A DNA stretch of 64,000 nucleotides from Rutidosis leptorrhynchoides (GCF_046630445.1 NC_092340.1:35114001-35178000); one strand, 5' to 3'; shown: positions 44,347 to 56,274, numbered from the stretch's first letter. The notes: a model not told the origin generated them from the letters alone. Numbers and translations are program-made.

Positions 44347-46681
44347 TGTTGGTTTATTTTGGTTAGTAGAAGATATGTTTATCCCACATTGGTGGGAGGA
44401 AGATGTGAGGGGTGAGTGACTTGGTTATATAAGAGGGGTTAAGTCTTCATTCCAAATCGCACCAATCAATACACTTTAAGTATTTGATTATTTCTTTCTT
44501 TCTTACCCTTGTTTGAGAGTTGTATTAGTTAAATATTTTGGAGAGTGTAGTTGGCTTAAGAGAGTCGTCTATATCATTGTAACAATTTGTGATATAGTGT
44601 ATTTCTCTCTTTGGGGGCCGGTGGTTTTTCTCCTGTTTTGGAGTTTCCACGTTAAATCTTGTGTTGTGTATTATTTTTATTTCTTTACTATTATTGTTGG
44701 GCTGGGTGGTGGGAATTAGTGAGACCGTAATTTTCCAACAACTGGTATCAGAGCGTCAGGTTTGACGGGGGTCTCGGTTATAGGAGTCGGAGTATGCTCT
44801 GTTGTTGCCACGGGAGTGGATCGTCCACATCAGAAACGAGTTCTATTGATCGTATAGGGTATCTGGTTAGACAATATTTTTTCTGATTCGTAGTAATAGT
44901 TGGATTTGTTAGTGGCCTAGTTGTGGATTTCCGATTTAAAGGGTCCTGGCTACCTGCTACATCTTTTGGCTATTCGAAACGTGGGCAAAATCAGAGAAAG
45001 TTGTTGTCTATAGGATACGGATACGATGTCGAAGTTCAGTCCAATGAGGTTTGATGTAGAGAAATTTGATGGGAGGATCAATTTTGGCTTATGGCAGGTT
45101 CAAGTCAAGGATGTGTTGATTCAGTCTGGTTTACACAAGGCTTTGAAGGGTAAACCCACCCTTGTTCCTGGCAGTGATTCTAGCAGTAAGTTCGATGAAG
45201 AAGAATGGGATGATATGGATTTGAGGGCAGCAAGTGCGATTCGTTTGTGTCTTGCAAAGAACGTGCTTGCAAATGTGCACGGGTTATCAACGGCAAAGGA
45301 GCTTTGGGTTAAACTAGAGCAGTTGTACCAGGGCAAGGGCATCTCAAATCGGTTGTGTCTTAAAGAACAATTTCATACTCTGCGTATGGATGGGGGTTCA
45401 AAGATTTCAGATCATCTAAGTATTCTTAATGGTATTGTTTCAGAACTTGAAGCTATTGGAGTTAAAGTGGATGATGAAGATAAAACTTTGAGGTTGATAT
45501 TATCTTTGTCATCGTCTTATGAACACATGAAACCTATTTTGATGTATGGGAAAGAAACTCTGAAGTTTGAAGACGTTACTAGCAAGCTCCTATCCGAGGA
45601 GAAAAGACTGGAAGGTAACGGGGTCTCGTCATCAGGAGATACGATAGTGTTGTGTTCGGATAGGCGAAAGAGAAACTCTGGGAAGAATCTGGTATGCTAG
45701 AGGTGCGGGAAGACTGGGCATGTAAGGGTTAATTGTCCAGGTGGAGCTAATCCGGCAAATGGCTCCAAAGACGCTAACATTGTCTCCGTTGTTACGGAGA
45801 GTGACGAATTCCTCTGAAGTCACGTCATCCTCATGGTGTGTCCGCGCCACCATGGAAAGGGATGTTTGTTAGCGGTTCCACAATTACACATGGGCATTGG
45901 TTTGGCATTTATGCAGGTTGTGTGGTGGAAACTGATGTTGTAGCTGATGGGACTTTCGGGAAAGCCAAACAGGGAAGTTGTACCATAAAGTTTCAGCTGG
46001 TTGTTCAACAACATGTGCCGAGGTGAAATGCTTGGAATGTGATATTCTAAGTGCTATACTCTTAATGGTGGAGTATGATAATTCTTGTTAAGAGTTATGA
46101 TTGTCTGTGATGACAATGATTGTCGGTTTAGACAATGTTCGATGAAGATGCAAGTTTTGTCTCTTGGGAGATAATGTCAACGGCATGAAGATGAGGATCT
46201 TGAAGTTGTCGTCGAGGAAGCGTCTACATCGGTTATCCTTGCAATGTGGAAGCATGGTTATCTTCTTCTATCCAAAAGGTGGAGATTTGTTGGTTTATTT
46301 TGGTTAGTAGAAGATATGTTTATCCCACATTGGTGGGAGGAAGATGTGAGGGGTGAGTGACTTGGTTATATAAGAGGGGCTAAGTCTTCATTCCAAATCG
46401 CACCAATCAATACACTTTAAGTATTTGATTATTTCTTTCTTTCTTACCCTTGTTTGAGAGTTGTATTAGTTAAATATTTTGGAGAGTGTAGTTGGCTTAA
46501 GAGAGTCGTCTATATCATTGTAACAATTTGTGATATAGTGTATTTCTCTCTTTGGGGGCCGGTGGTTTTTCTCCTGTTTTGGAGTTTCCACGTTAAATCT
46601 TGTGTTGTGTATTGTTTTTATTTCTTTACTATTATTGTTGGGCTGGGTGGTGGGAATTAGTGAGACCGTAATTTCCCAACA
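44347..46681 (+). mobile_element. Gag-only LTR retrotransposon (TR-GAG, Copia-type), 2.3 kb
   Basis: LTRs of 394 bp (44347-44740 and 46288-46681), TGTTGG...CAACA, flanked by the duplication ATTAT (44342-44346 and 46682-46686). A perfect initiator tRNA-Met primer site (44743-44754) and a purine-rich tract (AAAAGGTGGAGA, about 46275-46286) complete the frame. Only a Copia-like gag lies between the LTRs; reverse transcriptase, integrase and RNase H are absent, so it would depend on another element. The LTRs differ at about three positions (about 0.8%), so insertion is recent. The gag region shows about one or two breaks. Confidence 0.92.
45026..45700 (+). CDS. gag: Copia-type Gag of the gag-only element
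   Basis: A 224-residue frame starting MSKFSPMRFDVEKFDG, the N-terminus common to plant Copia Gag (UBN2 type), with LWVKLEQLYQGKG and the YEHMKPIL stretch. A zinc-knuckle-like segment lies just downstream. It packages RNA in the family. No pol follows. Confidence 0.85.
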   Translation: MSKFSPMRFDVEKFDGRINFGLWQVQVKDVLIQSGLHKALKGKPTLVPGSDSSSKFDEEEWDDMDLRAASAIRLCLAKNVLANVHGLSTAKELWVKLEQLYQGKGISNRLCLKEQFHTLRMDGGSKISDHLSILNGIVSELEAIGVKVDDEDKTLRLILSLSSSYEHMKPILMYGKETLKFEDVTSKLLSEEKRLEGNGVSSSGDTIVLCSDRRKRNSGKNLVC

Positions 46682-46731
46682 ATTATATCATACCGCATCC
46701 TCTATAGATCCAAGTAGTTTGAATGAGATGC

Positions 46732-46782
46732 ATTTTTTTTTTATTTTTTTTTATTTATTTATTTTTTTTTTTTTTTTTTTGA
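46732..46782. repeat. Poly(T) tract
   Basis: A T-rich run of about 50 bp followed by GAAAAACGACATGC. It may be the tail of a minus-strand retroposed copy, whose body I could not identify. Confidence 0.6.
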
Positions 46783-46846
46783 AAAACGACATGCATTAAG
46801 TAAATAGTGAGAATGAGGTGCAACAAGCTAGTTTGATATAAACCAT

Positions 46847-47017
46847 GCGGTGGTGGTTGCATGGTAAGACTTTGGCCTTTCAATGTGAAGGTCAAGGGTT
46901 CGATTCCAGTCATTCACAAAGTTATTATCTCTCATGGTCACGGGTGTTACCTGCAATGACTTCGGGCTGCTCGCAAAGCGGGTAGTCGTCCTGAAATTAG
47001 TCAGTTAAAAAAAAAGT
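46847..47017 (+). mobile_element. tRNA-derived SINE
   Basis: A box (TGGTAAGACTTTGG-like) near 46869 and B box GGGTTCGATTCC near 46908 at tRNA spacing, a 3' body with CGGGTGTTACCTGC, and a poly(A) tail at 47006-47017. No clear target duplication was found. It does not fold as a functional tRNA. Confidence 0.7.
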
Positions 47018-47476
47018 TACATACCCAGGTTGAAAAAAAAAAGTTGAAAAATTCAAACACCATTATATATATTGTAAATGTTATAAGTGTACTTAAGATA
47101 TACGGAGTATATTCAAACATAATTTTCACTAGAAAAATATGATAGAAAATATGAACGAAACTATGATGTGAATTGGTTAGATCAAAGTACATAACCCGTG
47201 TTACGTAAACGGTATATGTAAACATTCGAGTGAGAAAAACATGACAATTTCATAGTGGAAAATCATCAGCTGCGTTATACTCCGTATCTTAATAATTATA
47301 CATTGTCTTTAGCGGTTTGAAATCAAGAATTGTAAAAAAAATTATGTGTATATGATTCCACTGATTATTATTATTATACATTTAAATTTTGGTGCTAATT
47401 GTCATTTAGCTTTTATCTTTATCTTATTATGAAAAATAAATGATTAAAAAAATTATGGCATATCTTTCTCTCTCTC

Positions 47477-47800
47477 TTTTTTTTTTTTTGAAAAGCAATC
47501 AACTTTTATAAATATATAAACAGGTAAGTACAAGTATACACTATGCTTTAGGGGGAAGAAATTCACCCCAACGAAAAACCGGATCGCAAATTATGTACAA
47601 CTAACGAAACATAACAGATCACACAAGAACTAAATTAACCCGGATCAAGGTTATTAGTACTTGGAGAACCCATATTTGTTGGACATAATAACCATTGAAG
47701 CCACTCGCCCGAAAACCCATTTGAACGATTTTTAATTCATTCATACGTTTTGACTTGAATTTCGCTAATTACCTTCGCGGGAGCCTGACTGGGCTCATAT
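47477..47800 (-). mobile_element. 3' end of an L1-type LINE, 5'-truncated
   Basis: Poly(T) at about 47477-47491 is the reversed tail. On the minus strand the right part reads as the end of a LINE ORF2 (segments ISEIQVKTYE and GEWLQWLLCPTN), matching the EIQV.SYDWI-type ends of the LINE at 55.4-55.9 kb. A stop interrupts it. Confidence 0.55.
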
Positions 47801-47966
47801 CACAAATGTCAGTTTTTGATAGGGACAATGGGACATGATATAAACTATTTTAATGAGTTGAAGAAAATAAAAGTAGAATAAAATATTCAAATACTATCAA
47901 AGATATCGAATGGTAAAATAACATAAAATGTCAATTCCATTAAATTATATGCCCTTATTTCTTTTA

Positions 47967-48779
47967 GACCAATTTTAACGCGGCGTCAGAGGGGTCCCGT
48001 CAGACGCGCTGGCGTCGGGTGACGCCCTCTGACGCCTATAGTGGGGAGTCACACGTAACGAAAAAGGGGCATCAGTGAGTTTTGGAACGGAAGGTAACAG
48101 ACGCGTCAGGGCTACGTGGCAAGTTATGATTGGTCGGTTCACCCAACGGATACTTTGAACGTTTGGGTTATTTTTATTTTTATTTTTTTAACCCGAATTT
48201 ATCCTATATTCACCCAATTTTATCATCATCTTTCACCAAACACTTTTATCTTCTTCACACCCAAATCCTCCATCTCTCAAACTTCAATTTTTTTTAAAAA
48301 AATCACTATGTCGAATCCGAATCAAAGACCACCATATCCGAACGAGTACGTTTCGTACACCGATATGTTGAGGTACGGATCGTACATAGGTCAAGGTTCA
48401 TCACACCCGAGGGCCGAGCCATCTACAACAAATACTAATTGTTTTGCCCCACCACCTCAAAACAACGACTCATCCGAAGACGACGATTAGTTTTTAAGTA
48501 TTTTAGTACCGAATAATTATTATTTTTTTCCGTATTGTGTGTTTTTTTAACCGAATGTATGTTTTTAAGTTTATTAATGTTTAAAATATTTTAGTTTTTA
48601 TTTAATAATGTTTTAAATTTAAATTGTATAAAACTGGTGGGACCTATTTGACACAGGAGGGGCGTCAGAGTTATTTTGGTGTAAAAGGGTGACACTGTCA
48701 CGTCACAGGCAGATTGCATTTTTTTTGTCAAAAAGTGAATAATCTGCCTGTGACGTCACAGGCAGGGTTAAAATTGGTC
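47967..48779 (+). mobile_element. PIF/Harbinger-type element (813 bp), deletion derivative
   Basis: Terminal inverted repeats GACCAATTTTAAC / GTTAAAATTGGTC (perfect, 13 bp) with the 3-bp duplication TTA (47964-47966 and 48780-48782). The left subterminal part is GC-rich with CGTCAGA- and GACGC-type motifs; the right contains two inverted CTGCCTGTGACGTCACAGGCAG-like arms. A short frame with its own leader lies inside. Ends are related to the MITE at 28214-28578. Confidence 0.85.
48308..48490 (+). CDS. Short frame (60 aa) inside the Harbinger element, possible ORF1 remnant
   Basis: ATG 48308 to TAG 48490, starting MSNPNQRPPYPNEY and ending NNDSSEDDD, preceded by a pyrimidine-rich leader and a TTTAACCC-type promoter-like stretch. 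Harbinger elements encode a Myb/trihelix ORF1 with a similar Pro/Asn-rich start, so this may be its N-terminus after internal deletion. No DNA-binding domain is left. Weak. Confidence 0.4.
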   Translation: MSNPNQRPPYPNEYVSYTDMLRYGSYIGQGSSHPRAEPSTTNTNCFAPPPQNNDSSEDDD

Positions 48780-48782
48780 TTA

Positions 48783-49991
48783 GTCGTATGATCTTTTTAA
48801 TTTGGTACACATAATTTATGTTTAATGAAGAATACAATTTTCATAGTTATCAATGTCGAATTATTTTATAAACTTTTAAATACAAAACAGTAATAAGGGG
48901 CTACATTAATATTCATAAAAGTTAAGGGCTAAAAATTAGAAAAAGGTTTTCAAAGGAAATGCTTAAAAATGAATTGAAGGGTACTTATGTATATCGGTCG
49001 AGTCCAGTTTATATTAGACCATTCACTATGTATGACAACAAATTTTTTTTTTTTTTTTTAAGCCACAACAATTTAAATTGTTATGTCATAACTAGAGCTA
49101 GAGCTGGAGCTTATTTTTGAAGCTGTTAGCTAGAGCTTATTATTTTCTATAAGTGTTTGGTAAAATAGCTGGAGCTTATTTTCCAATTCATAAGCTCTAC
49201 TTTTTTTTCATAAGCTAATAGAAGTAGCTTATTTTTCTAGAGCTTATGATTTTCATAAGCTCTATTTTTTATGTCTACCAAACAAATCTTATTACTTACG
49301 AATGGTAATAGTTTCTAAATGGATCATTGATATCATTACTTAATCCTATACGTCCATCTATAAAATAGGATTACTATGAAGAGAGATGACATATGAAACC
49401 TAACAAGAATAACACACAGCACATTCAGAACATCCATGAAAATATTAAGATTTTTAAGAAGGCTCCAACAATATTTTCAGGCATGGTGGTCATGTCCGTC
49501 AGTAATTATTTTGGCCGTTGTACCCTAGAAAACAGACGACACGTAGATGACAAATCTTTTTTTAAGAGAACCATGTCTAACTTTGACCTCGGCTCCATCT
49601 TTTGTTCATGAGTATCATCCGCCGACTGTTCTTTGTGATAATATGTATCCCGATCGATGTTTTATTGTATTAAAACTTGTGGTATGATTAATCATTTTGT
49701 AACCATAACATTTATCATATATGTATGATAATTCGTTTTTGTTATTAAAAATTGTTTCGGGTATTGTATTTTCAACAAAAAGATTAGTTGTTCTGTTGTA
49801 ATTATATTCACTATGTCAATCTTAGTTATCATCATTGGCACATAGTCTATAATTTAATTTTAACATCTACTAGATTCTTATATTTGGCCATTCAATGAAT
49901 CGTGTACTTGATATCAAAACGCAAGAACACCCCCACACATCCATGGTTTTGTGTTCAACTTACACACCCAGTGGGTTAATGCTCATCCTTT
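48783..49991. other. Intergenic DNA with an AGCTTAT/ATAAGCT-rich block
   Basis: From 49091 to 49285 the words AGAGCTTAT and ATAAGCTCT alternate on both strands, giving many possible hairpins, like an unclassified MITE. I found no clean terminal repeat or target duplication. The rest is AT-rich; a 72-residue frame at 49393-49611 has no domain and is not supported. Confidence 0.4.
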
Positions 49992-50153
49992 TGTCATGAC
50001 CCGGAAAATTTCGACTAATTTAAAATCAAACTCTCGATACGATATTATATTTTTGACACGATAAGCAAAGTCTGTTAGATTGAGTTTCAAAAATTTTGAA
50101 TTTATTTTCATGAATTCATTTGACCTTCGACTGTTCCGACGATTCACGAACAA

Positions 50154-50207
<54 letters not shown>

Positions 50208-52221
50208 ACTGGAAATATTAATATCATTCTTATTATTAGTATTATTATTTTGATATTATTATTATTAACAATTATCATTTTTTTTCTTATTAGTAATATT
50301 ATTATTATTATTTTTATTATTATTAATGATATTAAAAGTATTATTATTAATATTTATTAATTATTAATATTAAATAAATATAAATTATAATTCGGATGAA
50401 AACAAATTCAATTAACATCCATGTCTACTTTTAATTATTTCTTCTGATTGATATTCTTGTCTGAAGTTTGTTACACTTATCCATCAACTTTTAAACTTCC
50501 TATTGCTCTTGTTGTTTACATCCGTGAGTGAATAATTCATCTATGGGACACTATTTTCTTTTCTCCTTTAACAAATTCTATATATATAGAATTGCACACA
50601 TAGATATATTAGATATTATATATAACATCAGATATATAATTGAGTTCTGTTACATATCACTATCGGGTACAAATTACCATCTGCTTTATATTTTATTTTT
50701 GTCTTCTCCTTCCTGGCTCGAATAATTCTGTTTACACCATATTCATAATATAATTTGATTAATACAAGTAGTTAGGGGATTCAATCACTGCTACATCTCT
50801 TCTTCCTAATCAAACACCCATAGCTGCTGCTGCAGTTTTCTATATGTTTCTGTTACTTTCAAACAGACCCAAACAATCATCGATTTACATTACAAACTTG
50901 TTAGGTGCCTGCTGCGTTTATCTTTCTGTTTCAACCCATGAATTCTCCTTCACAATATCACTCCACCCACAACCATTTACCACCTCCACGACAACCACCT
51001 TCTTCTTTGACAACCTTCATGAAATACCACCTTGTTCTTCGTTTAATCGTCACACTAAACTACTCAAAAATATTACCTATTCGACTACTACAAGTTGTTG
51101 CTTGTAACCCTACTGTACAGCAACGTTTTTGTTGTTAATTGTTCGAATACCACCACCAGAACTATCGTCAATCACCACTCTTTGTTGCTTTTATTGTTTT
51201 GCTATTCGATCAATCAAAACCCACGACTACCTCTATCTAACTATCTCTCTCTCTCTCACTGTATTTTTCTTCTGTTTTGAAACCGAAGCCAAACAGCTTT
51301 CTATCATCTCTTTCTGCTACCGCTACATCTTTTTTTCCTTTCTTAAACATAACTTGCTATGATGTTTTCTACTTCTGACTTCTACTTCGAATTATAACCA
51401 AATCAAACAGCCATCTAACCTGCATCTGCTATTGCCGCTGTTTCTGCAAAGAAAACCCACAATCTGTGACGAGAGGAAGAGGACAAGAACATGTTTAAAC
51501 TCGCTCAATTTGGATGCATTATAAATAACGCATGTGTTAATAAACAAGTGGAACAAAAAGCACCAATCTTGCCGACCAATTTGGGTCACTCAAATAAAGG
51601 ACGTTCCATTTTTTTCTTTCTAAAGTAACTTTGATGATTATATTATGATGTGTTGTCAAACCCTATAACCCCACCGATTACTAGCTCGTTTCAGTTCCTT
51701 AAGATCCTAACTACAAAAGCCTACAACCATCGATTGGTTTAAGTAAATTAAGTGATTGGGCCGTTTTATTTATTTTATTTTCGACTTCCTTGCTGGGCTT
51801 ATGAACCGTATTGGGCTGCTAGCAAATCCACTTGTTTTATGAAGCCCAATATAATACCACTGCCACCATCGTTGTTGTTTACAACCACCACTCAGCATCA
51901 ATTTTTTTATGAGTTGATCATGATAATGAAGACTCTATGTTGAGGATGAGGATTAGTAGCGAGATCATGATGAGTAAGATGATGAAGTCGTTGATGACAA
52001 ATAAAATGATGCACGATAAAGATGATGGGATTAAAATGATTATGATTATGGTTAGGATTATGATGATGCTTTAATATAGATAACATTAATAATAATAATT
52101 GATGAAGATTATGATAATAAAAGATGATGATGGAAAGATGATTTGGGAAGATGAAGAAGAAAATTTATACAGATTAAAAACGGGTTATATATATTTTAGG
52201 GTGATATACTTTCAGAAAAAC

Positions 52222-52292
52222 AAAGTTGGACGAATGGTTAAGAGTGTTTTCGGGTTAGCGGGAGGTCGCGGGTTTGAGCCCGGGCTGAGGCA
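52222..52292 (+). promoter_or_regulatory. tRNA-like A/B-box module inside the solo LTR
   Basis: TGGTTAAGAGTG (A-box-like) and GGTTTGAGCCC (B-box-like) are about 40 bp apart, preceded by GGACGAA. The flanks do not form an acceptor stem. Compare the module at 25922-25990. Confidence 0.5.
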
Positions 52293-52328
52293 GTTTATTT
52301 TCTTTTTGAAGTTTTTCCTCATAAGGTA

Positions 52329-52331
52329 GTC

Positions 52332-52415
<84 letters not shown>

Positions 52416-52416
52416 G
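52329..52416. repeat. (TTA)n microsatellite
   Basis: About 29 uninterrupted TTA/ATT units, within AT-rich DNA of similar composition to 52.9 kb. Confidence 0.97.
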
Positions 52417-54106
52417 GAATATAAGTATTATTATTATCATTATTATAAATTAAAATTAGTATTTTATTAAGATTAACATTATTAGTAAAATTATTATTTT
52501 TATCATTATTATTATAATTAGTATTATTATTACTTATTATTAGTATTAAGTATTATTATCAATATTTTTTTTTATTATTATAAAAGTAAAATAACTTATT
52601 ACTATTATTATTAATTTTATCATTATCAAGATTTTTATATATTATTATCATTATTTTTACTATCAATACTATTATTTATTATTATTACTATTATTAGTAT
52701 TATAAAAATATTACAACTTCCTATTTTTAATATTATTTTACCAAGTAAAGTATTAGTGATATAAAAATATATTTTAATATAATCATATATATTAATATAA
52801 ATTTTAATACATTTAATTAAGTTATTAATGAACACATAATTTATTAAGATAACATTTATAATATATAAAGCTGTTCGATTACAATTATATGAGTTAATAT
52901 ATATAAATGATATAGGGTCGTGAATTCGAGATCAACCCTACACTTGTTCAATGTCGTCATATGTATTTTTACTACAAAATACAGTATTGTGAGTTTATTT
53001 GATTCCCTTTTACTCTTTACATTTTTGGGACTGAGAATACATGCGCTGTTTTTATAACTGTTTTATTAAATGCTTTTGCAATCTATATTTTTTGGACTGA
53101 GAATACATGAAATGCTTTTATAAATGTTTGACGAGATAGACACAAGCAAAACATTCCTCGAATGAATTATTATACAGACGAGAGGTTATGTTGATTATTA
53201 TATCTGAATTAGTTGGACGTTATAATTGCCACTAATTGATGTGAATATTTCCCCCTGATTATTATAGCTTGGTAACCTAAGAATTAGTAAACGGGTATGG
53301 CCCCTAATTCACGCGAATCCTAAAGGTAGCTACCGGGTTTAACACCCCCACCCAGAATGTTCACTAGACGGAAGAGCTAGTGGTCGTGGTGTTTAGTACT
53401 TCGAGGTTTATATATTTATTACAGACTGAAAGTTCTGTTTATTTTGGGGATATTTATGATGCGCATTAAATGTTAAGGTCGGTTACCAAGCAAAGAGAGC
53501 AAAGTGAATGTTATATATCGAGAGAATGATTTTTATACACAGGTTATGTGTATGATATTTTGTACACGAGATATGTGTACGGTTATTAAGCATTTTGAAA
53601 AATAATTTCGTACACGAGATATGTGTACTGTATTTAAAGGAAATCGCATGTACATTACAGGTGGGTGTAGGATTCGGGCCCATTTGTACCATGCACATTT
53701 AAATCTTGTGGTCTATCAAAATGATGAATTTTATTGTTTATGATAAACCTATGAACTCACCAACCTTTTGGTTGACACTTTTAAAACATGTTTATTCTCA
53801 GGTATTAAAGAAATCTTCCGCTGTGCATTTACTCATTTTAGAGATATTACTTGGAGTCATTCATGACATATTTCAAAAGACGTTACATTCGAGTCGTTGA
53901 GTTCATCAAGATTAAAATTAGGTCATTTACAGTTTGGATATTATGAAATGGTATGCATGTCTGTCAACTTTCGTAGAAATGAAAGTTTGTCTTTTAAAAA
54001 CGAATGCAATGTTTGTAAAATGTATCATATAGAGGTCAAATACCTCGCAATGAAATCAATTATTATGTAACGTTTATAATCGATATGAACGGGGCATTTC
54101 ACCTTT

Positions 54107-55369
54107 CATAGCTTCCCTACATATCTTGCAACTTAATATATAATTAACCATAATCATATGTATCATATATGATCTTAATCAATGATGTAGTCAAATGCCC
54201 TCACATAAGATTTACATCTTTTGTGTTTAAGATTTTAACACATATTGAGCAATTCTTAGTCATATTCTTGGTTGAACCTAGAGACATTGAATTAAAAAAC
54301 TTAACAAAGTTTTCACACTCAAATTATATTTGCAAATCTGATATCTAGTTAGGCAATTCAACATCCAAGATAATATAATAAAGATGCACATCAAATTTAC
54401 CGAGTTTCATATGCAATGGAGATAATCCATATCATTATTGTCATCAAATATTTCGGTTACTGAATGAAGCTCCGAGTTTATCTTTACATAAATTTCAGAC
54501 AATAGAATATTTGCTACTAATAGTTCTCTACAGGTGATCATCATTAACAAGTCTAAGTCTAGCATGTCATAAACTTTAATACCAAAAATTCAGAATAAAA
54601 GATGCATAATTCTAATTCTCCATGCTTTTTCTTACAAGGAATTTCATATCACATTCATTGTATCATGACAAAATCTGAGACCATGTCTGATGATACGCAA
54701 AACTAAATTTGTATCAAAAAGTCATATTTTCGAATTGACTTGCCGTTCGTCACAAATTTCATCTGGAATTAAGCCGACACATTGGTCCAGGAGAAAGGGC
54801 CTCCTCTCGGTTCCACCTAAAACGAACCAGGAAATTATACCGATTTCTTCTTGATTTCGGAGGGAAGGCTTTTCATTTGCTCGATGAAGTTCGTCTTTGT
54901 TTTGTTGGAATGTGGTGACTGTAGTAAACTCTGTTGTGTGCCTGTAAGTTTCTGTGTCTTAATTGATTTCTGATACAAACATATGCTTTTCACGTCAATT
55001 CTTGAGGCACTGTTGTTGGTAATATCACTTTGCCGCCGGCCGTCGCTACCGTTGTCGCTCTCTCCGTCGTCCTCATCTTTTTTCCTCATGGACGGGCTAC
55101 GAAATCTCCAATTTTGATGTTGACAAGTGGTGTTTGCTAGAAAATATCCAAGTAAGTTAACATGATGAGCCCTTTTGCTCGGATTTGGAATTGTGTATGC
55201 TGAATTTATTGATTGGGTTGGTGTTGTTGGTTTGATGAATTAAATTATCATCGTTAGACATGACAACTCGATTCTTTGGTAGATGATTGAAGCTTAATAG
55301 AGTGTTTAGATCCAAGATCAACACTGAAGCTTTGGTATCATTTGGCAAAAGTGAATTGAAAATGATAAT
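54107..55369. other. Unassigned DNA before a LINE fragment
   Basis: No supported gene. The part at about 54790-55360 is less AT-rich and continues into LINE sequence, so it could be the rearranged 5' part of the same retroposed copy. An 84-residue minus-strand frame at 54835-55089 is low complexity and lacks any domain. Confidence 0.4.
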
Positions 55370-55880
55370 GTTTATTGATTAAGTTAATTGTTCCCGAAAA
55401 GATAGAAATCTTCGTGTGGAGAGCTATTAAAAAGAGGCTTCAGGTTCGGATCGAACTTGACAAACGAGGCATCGATCTACATAGCGTTCGTTGCCCCGTG
55501 TGCGATGACGGTCTTGAATCGGTTGACCACTCTTTGGCTACATGTAGTTTCTCTTTGGATGTTTAGTCTCGTGTTTATAAGTGGTGGAACTTTGGTAATA
55601 TCTCCAACCTAAATTATGCCGATTTGTTTCGAGGAAAGTCACCCCATGTCATGTCAAATATCAAAACAAAATTTTGGCAAGCCGTGGAGTGGGTTTGTGC
55701 GTATCTACTATGAAAAAATTGAAATATGAAGGTTTTTCATGACAAAGGTAACATTGCTCCGGTCGTGGTTAATGAAATTCAAGTAATGTCATATGATTGG
55801 ATTTCGTGTAGACTTAAATGAAAAAGCATCGACTGGCACACTTGGCTCGTCAACCCATCTTTGTATTTAGATAGTTAAAA
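55370..55880 (+). pseudogene. LINE (L1-type) ORF2 C-terminal fragment
   Basis: The frame from 55375 reads VPEKIEIFVWRAIKKRLQVR, then CPVCDDGLESVDHSLATC, the zf-RVT domain found after plant LINE reverse transcriptases. Coding similarity continues to about 55880 (EIQVMSYDWI, WLVNPSLYL) across two or three in-frame stops (near 55564, 55710 and 55820). Reverse transcriptase itself is absent. A 3' UTR-like stretch and a T/A-rich run follow near 56010-56030. Confidence 0.75.
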
Positions 55881-56050
55881 ATTCGTGTGGGATGCAATCT
55901 TTGCACCCTAATTTGTATTCGCGATTTTTCTTCGGTTTTGGCTCAGCCTATTTACTATGGTCGTTGCCCTTTTGTATCTCGTTTGGAACTATATATTTCA
56001 TACCTTGCTTTTTTTTTTAAAAAAAATGTATGTTACAGTGATTTTGCTTG

Positions 56051-56260
56051 TTCAACCTACCTACTGGCAAGAGGTTCATTCAGAAACAATCTCTCTATCC
56101 ATAGGACATTAAGAGTGAGGACTTTCTCTACTGTTGGGGTGTTTCACTCTGAGTGGAGAAACGACTTCTCTTTATTCTAGGATAGGGGAATGATTGTCTA
56201 CATCTTACCTCCCCCATAGCCCACATATGTTGGATTGAGCTTTGTTGTTGCTATTGTTGT
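56051..56260 (+). mobile_element. SINE ending in (TTG)n
   Basis: A 14-bp target duplication AGTGATTTTGCTTG (56037-56050 and 56261-56274) flanks it exactly. The body carries the plant SINE words AGAGGTTCATTCAG..AACAATCTCTCTA and TGTCTACATCTTACCTCCCCC and ends in TTGTTG repeats, as in the TS-like SINE group. The 5' tRNA-related head looks absent, so it is 5'-truncated. Confidence 0.8.
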
Positions 56261-56274
56261 AGTGATTTTGCTTG

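Larger units (their letters stand above)
49992..54101 (+). mobile_element. Solo LTR of a Ty3-type element, 4.1 kb
   Basis: Starts TGTCATGACCCGGAAAATTT and ends ACGGGGCATTTCA, flanked by the exact duplication CCTTT (49987-49991 and 54102-54106), with no primer site, gag or pol. That is the footprint of LTR-LTR recombination. The final 700 bp share blocks with the LTRs of elements A and C (GGTCGGTTACCA, CCTCGCAATGAAATCAATTA). It contains (TA)n at 50158-50204, (TTA)n at 52329-52416, and a tRNA-like A/B-box module near 52.24 kb. Open frames inside are repeats or chance. Confidence 0.9.

Noticed and set aside
46850-46925. Possible tRNA gene
   Set aside because: A and B boxes are present but the sequence does not fold as a tRNA and carries a SINE body and poly(A) tail.
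49393-49611. 72-residue frame
   Set aside because: No domain or homology that I recognise, and no conserved start context; chance frame in AT-rich DNA.
52222-52292. Possible tRNA gene in the solo LTR
   Set aside because: No matching acceptor stem and it lies within LTR sequence; kept only as an A/B-box module.
54835-55089. 84-residue minus-strand frame
   Set aside because: No domain, low complexity, and the region is likely rearranged retroposed DNA.
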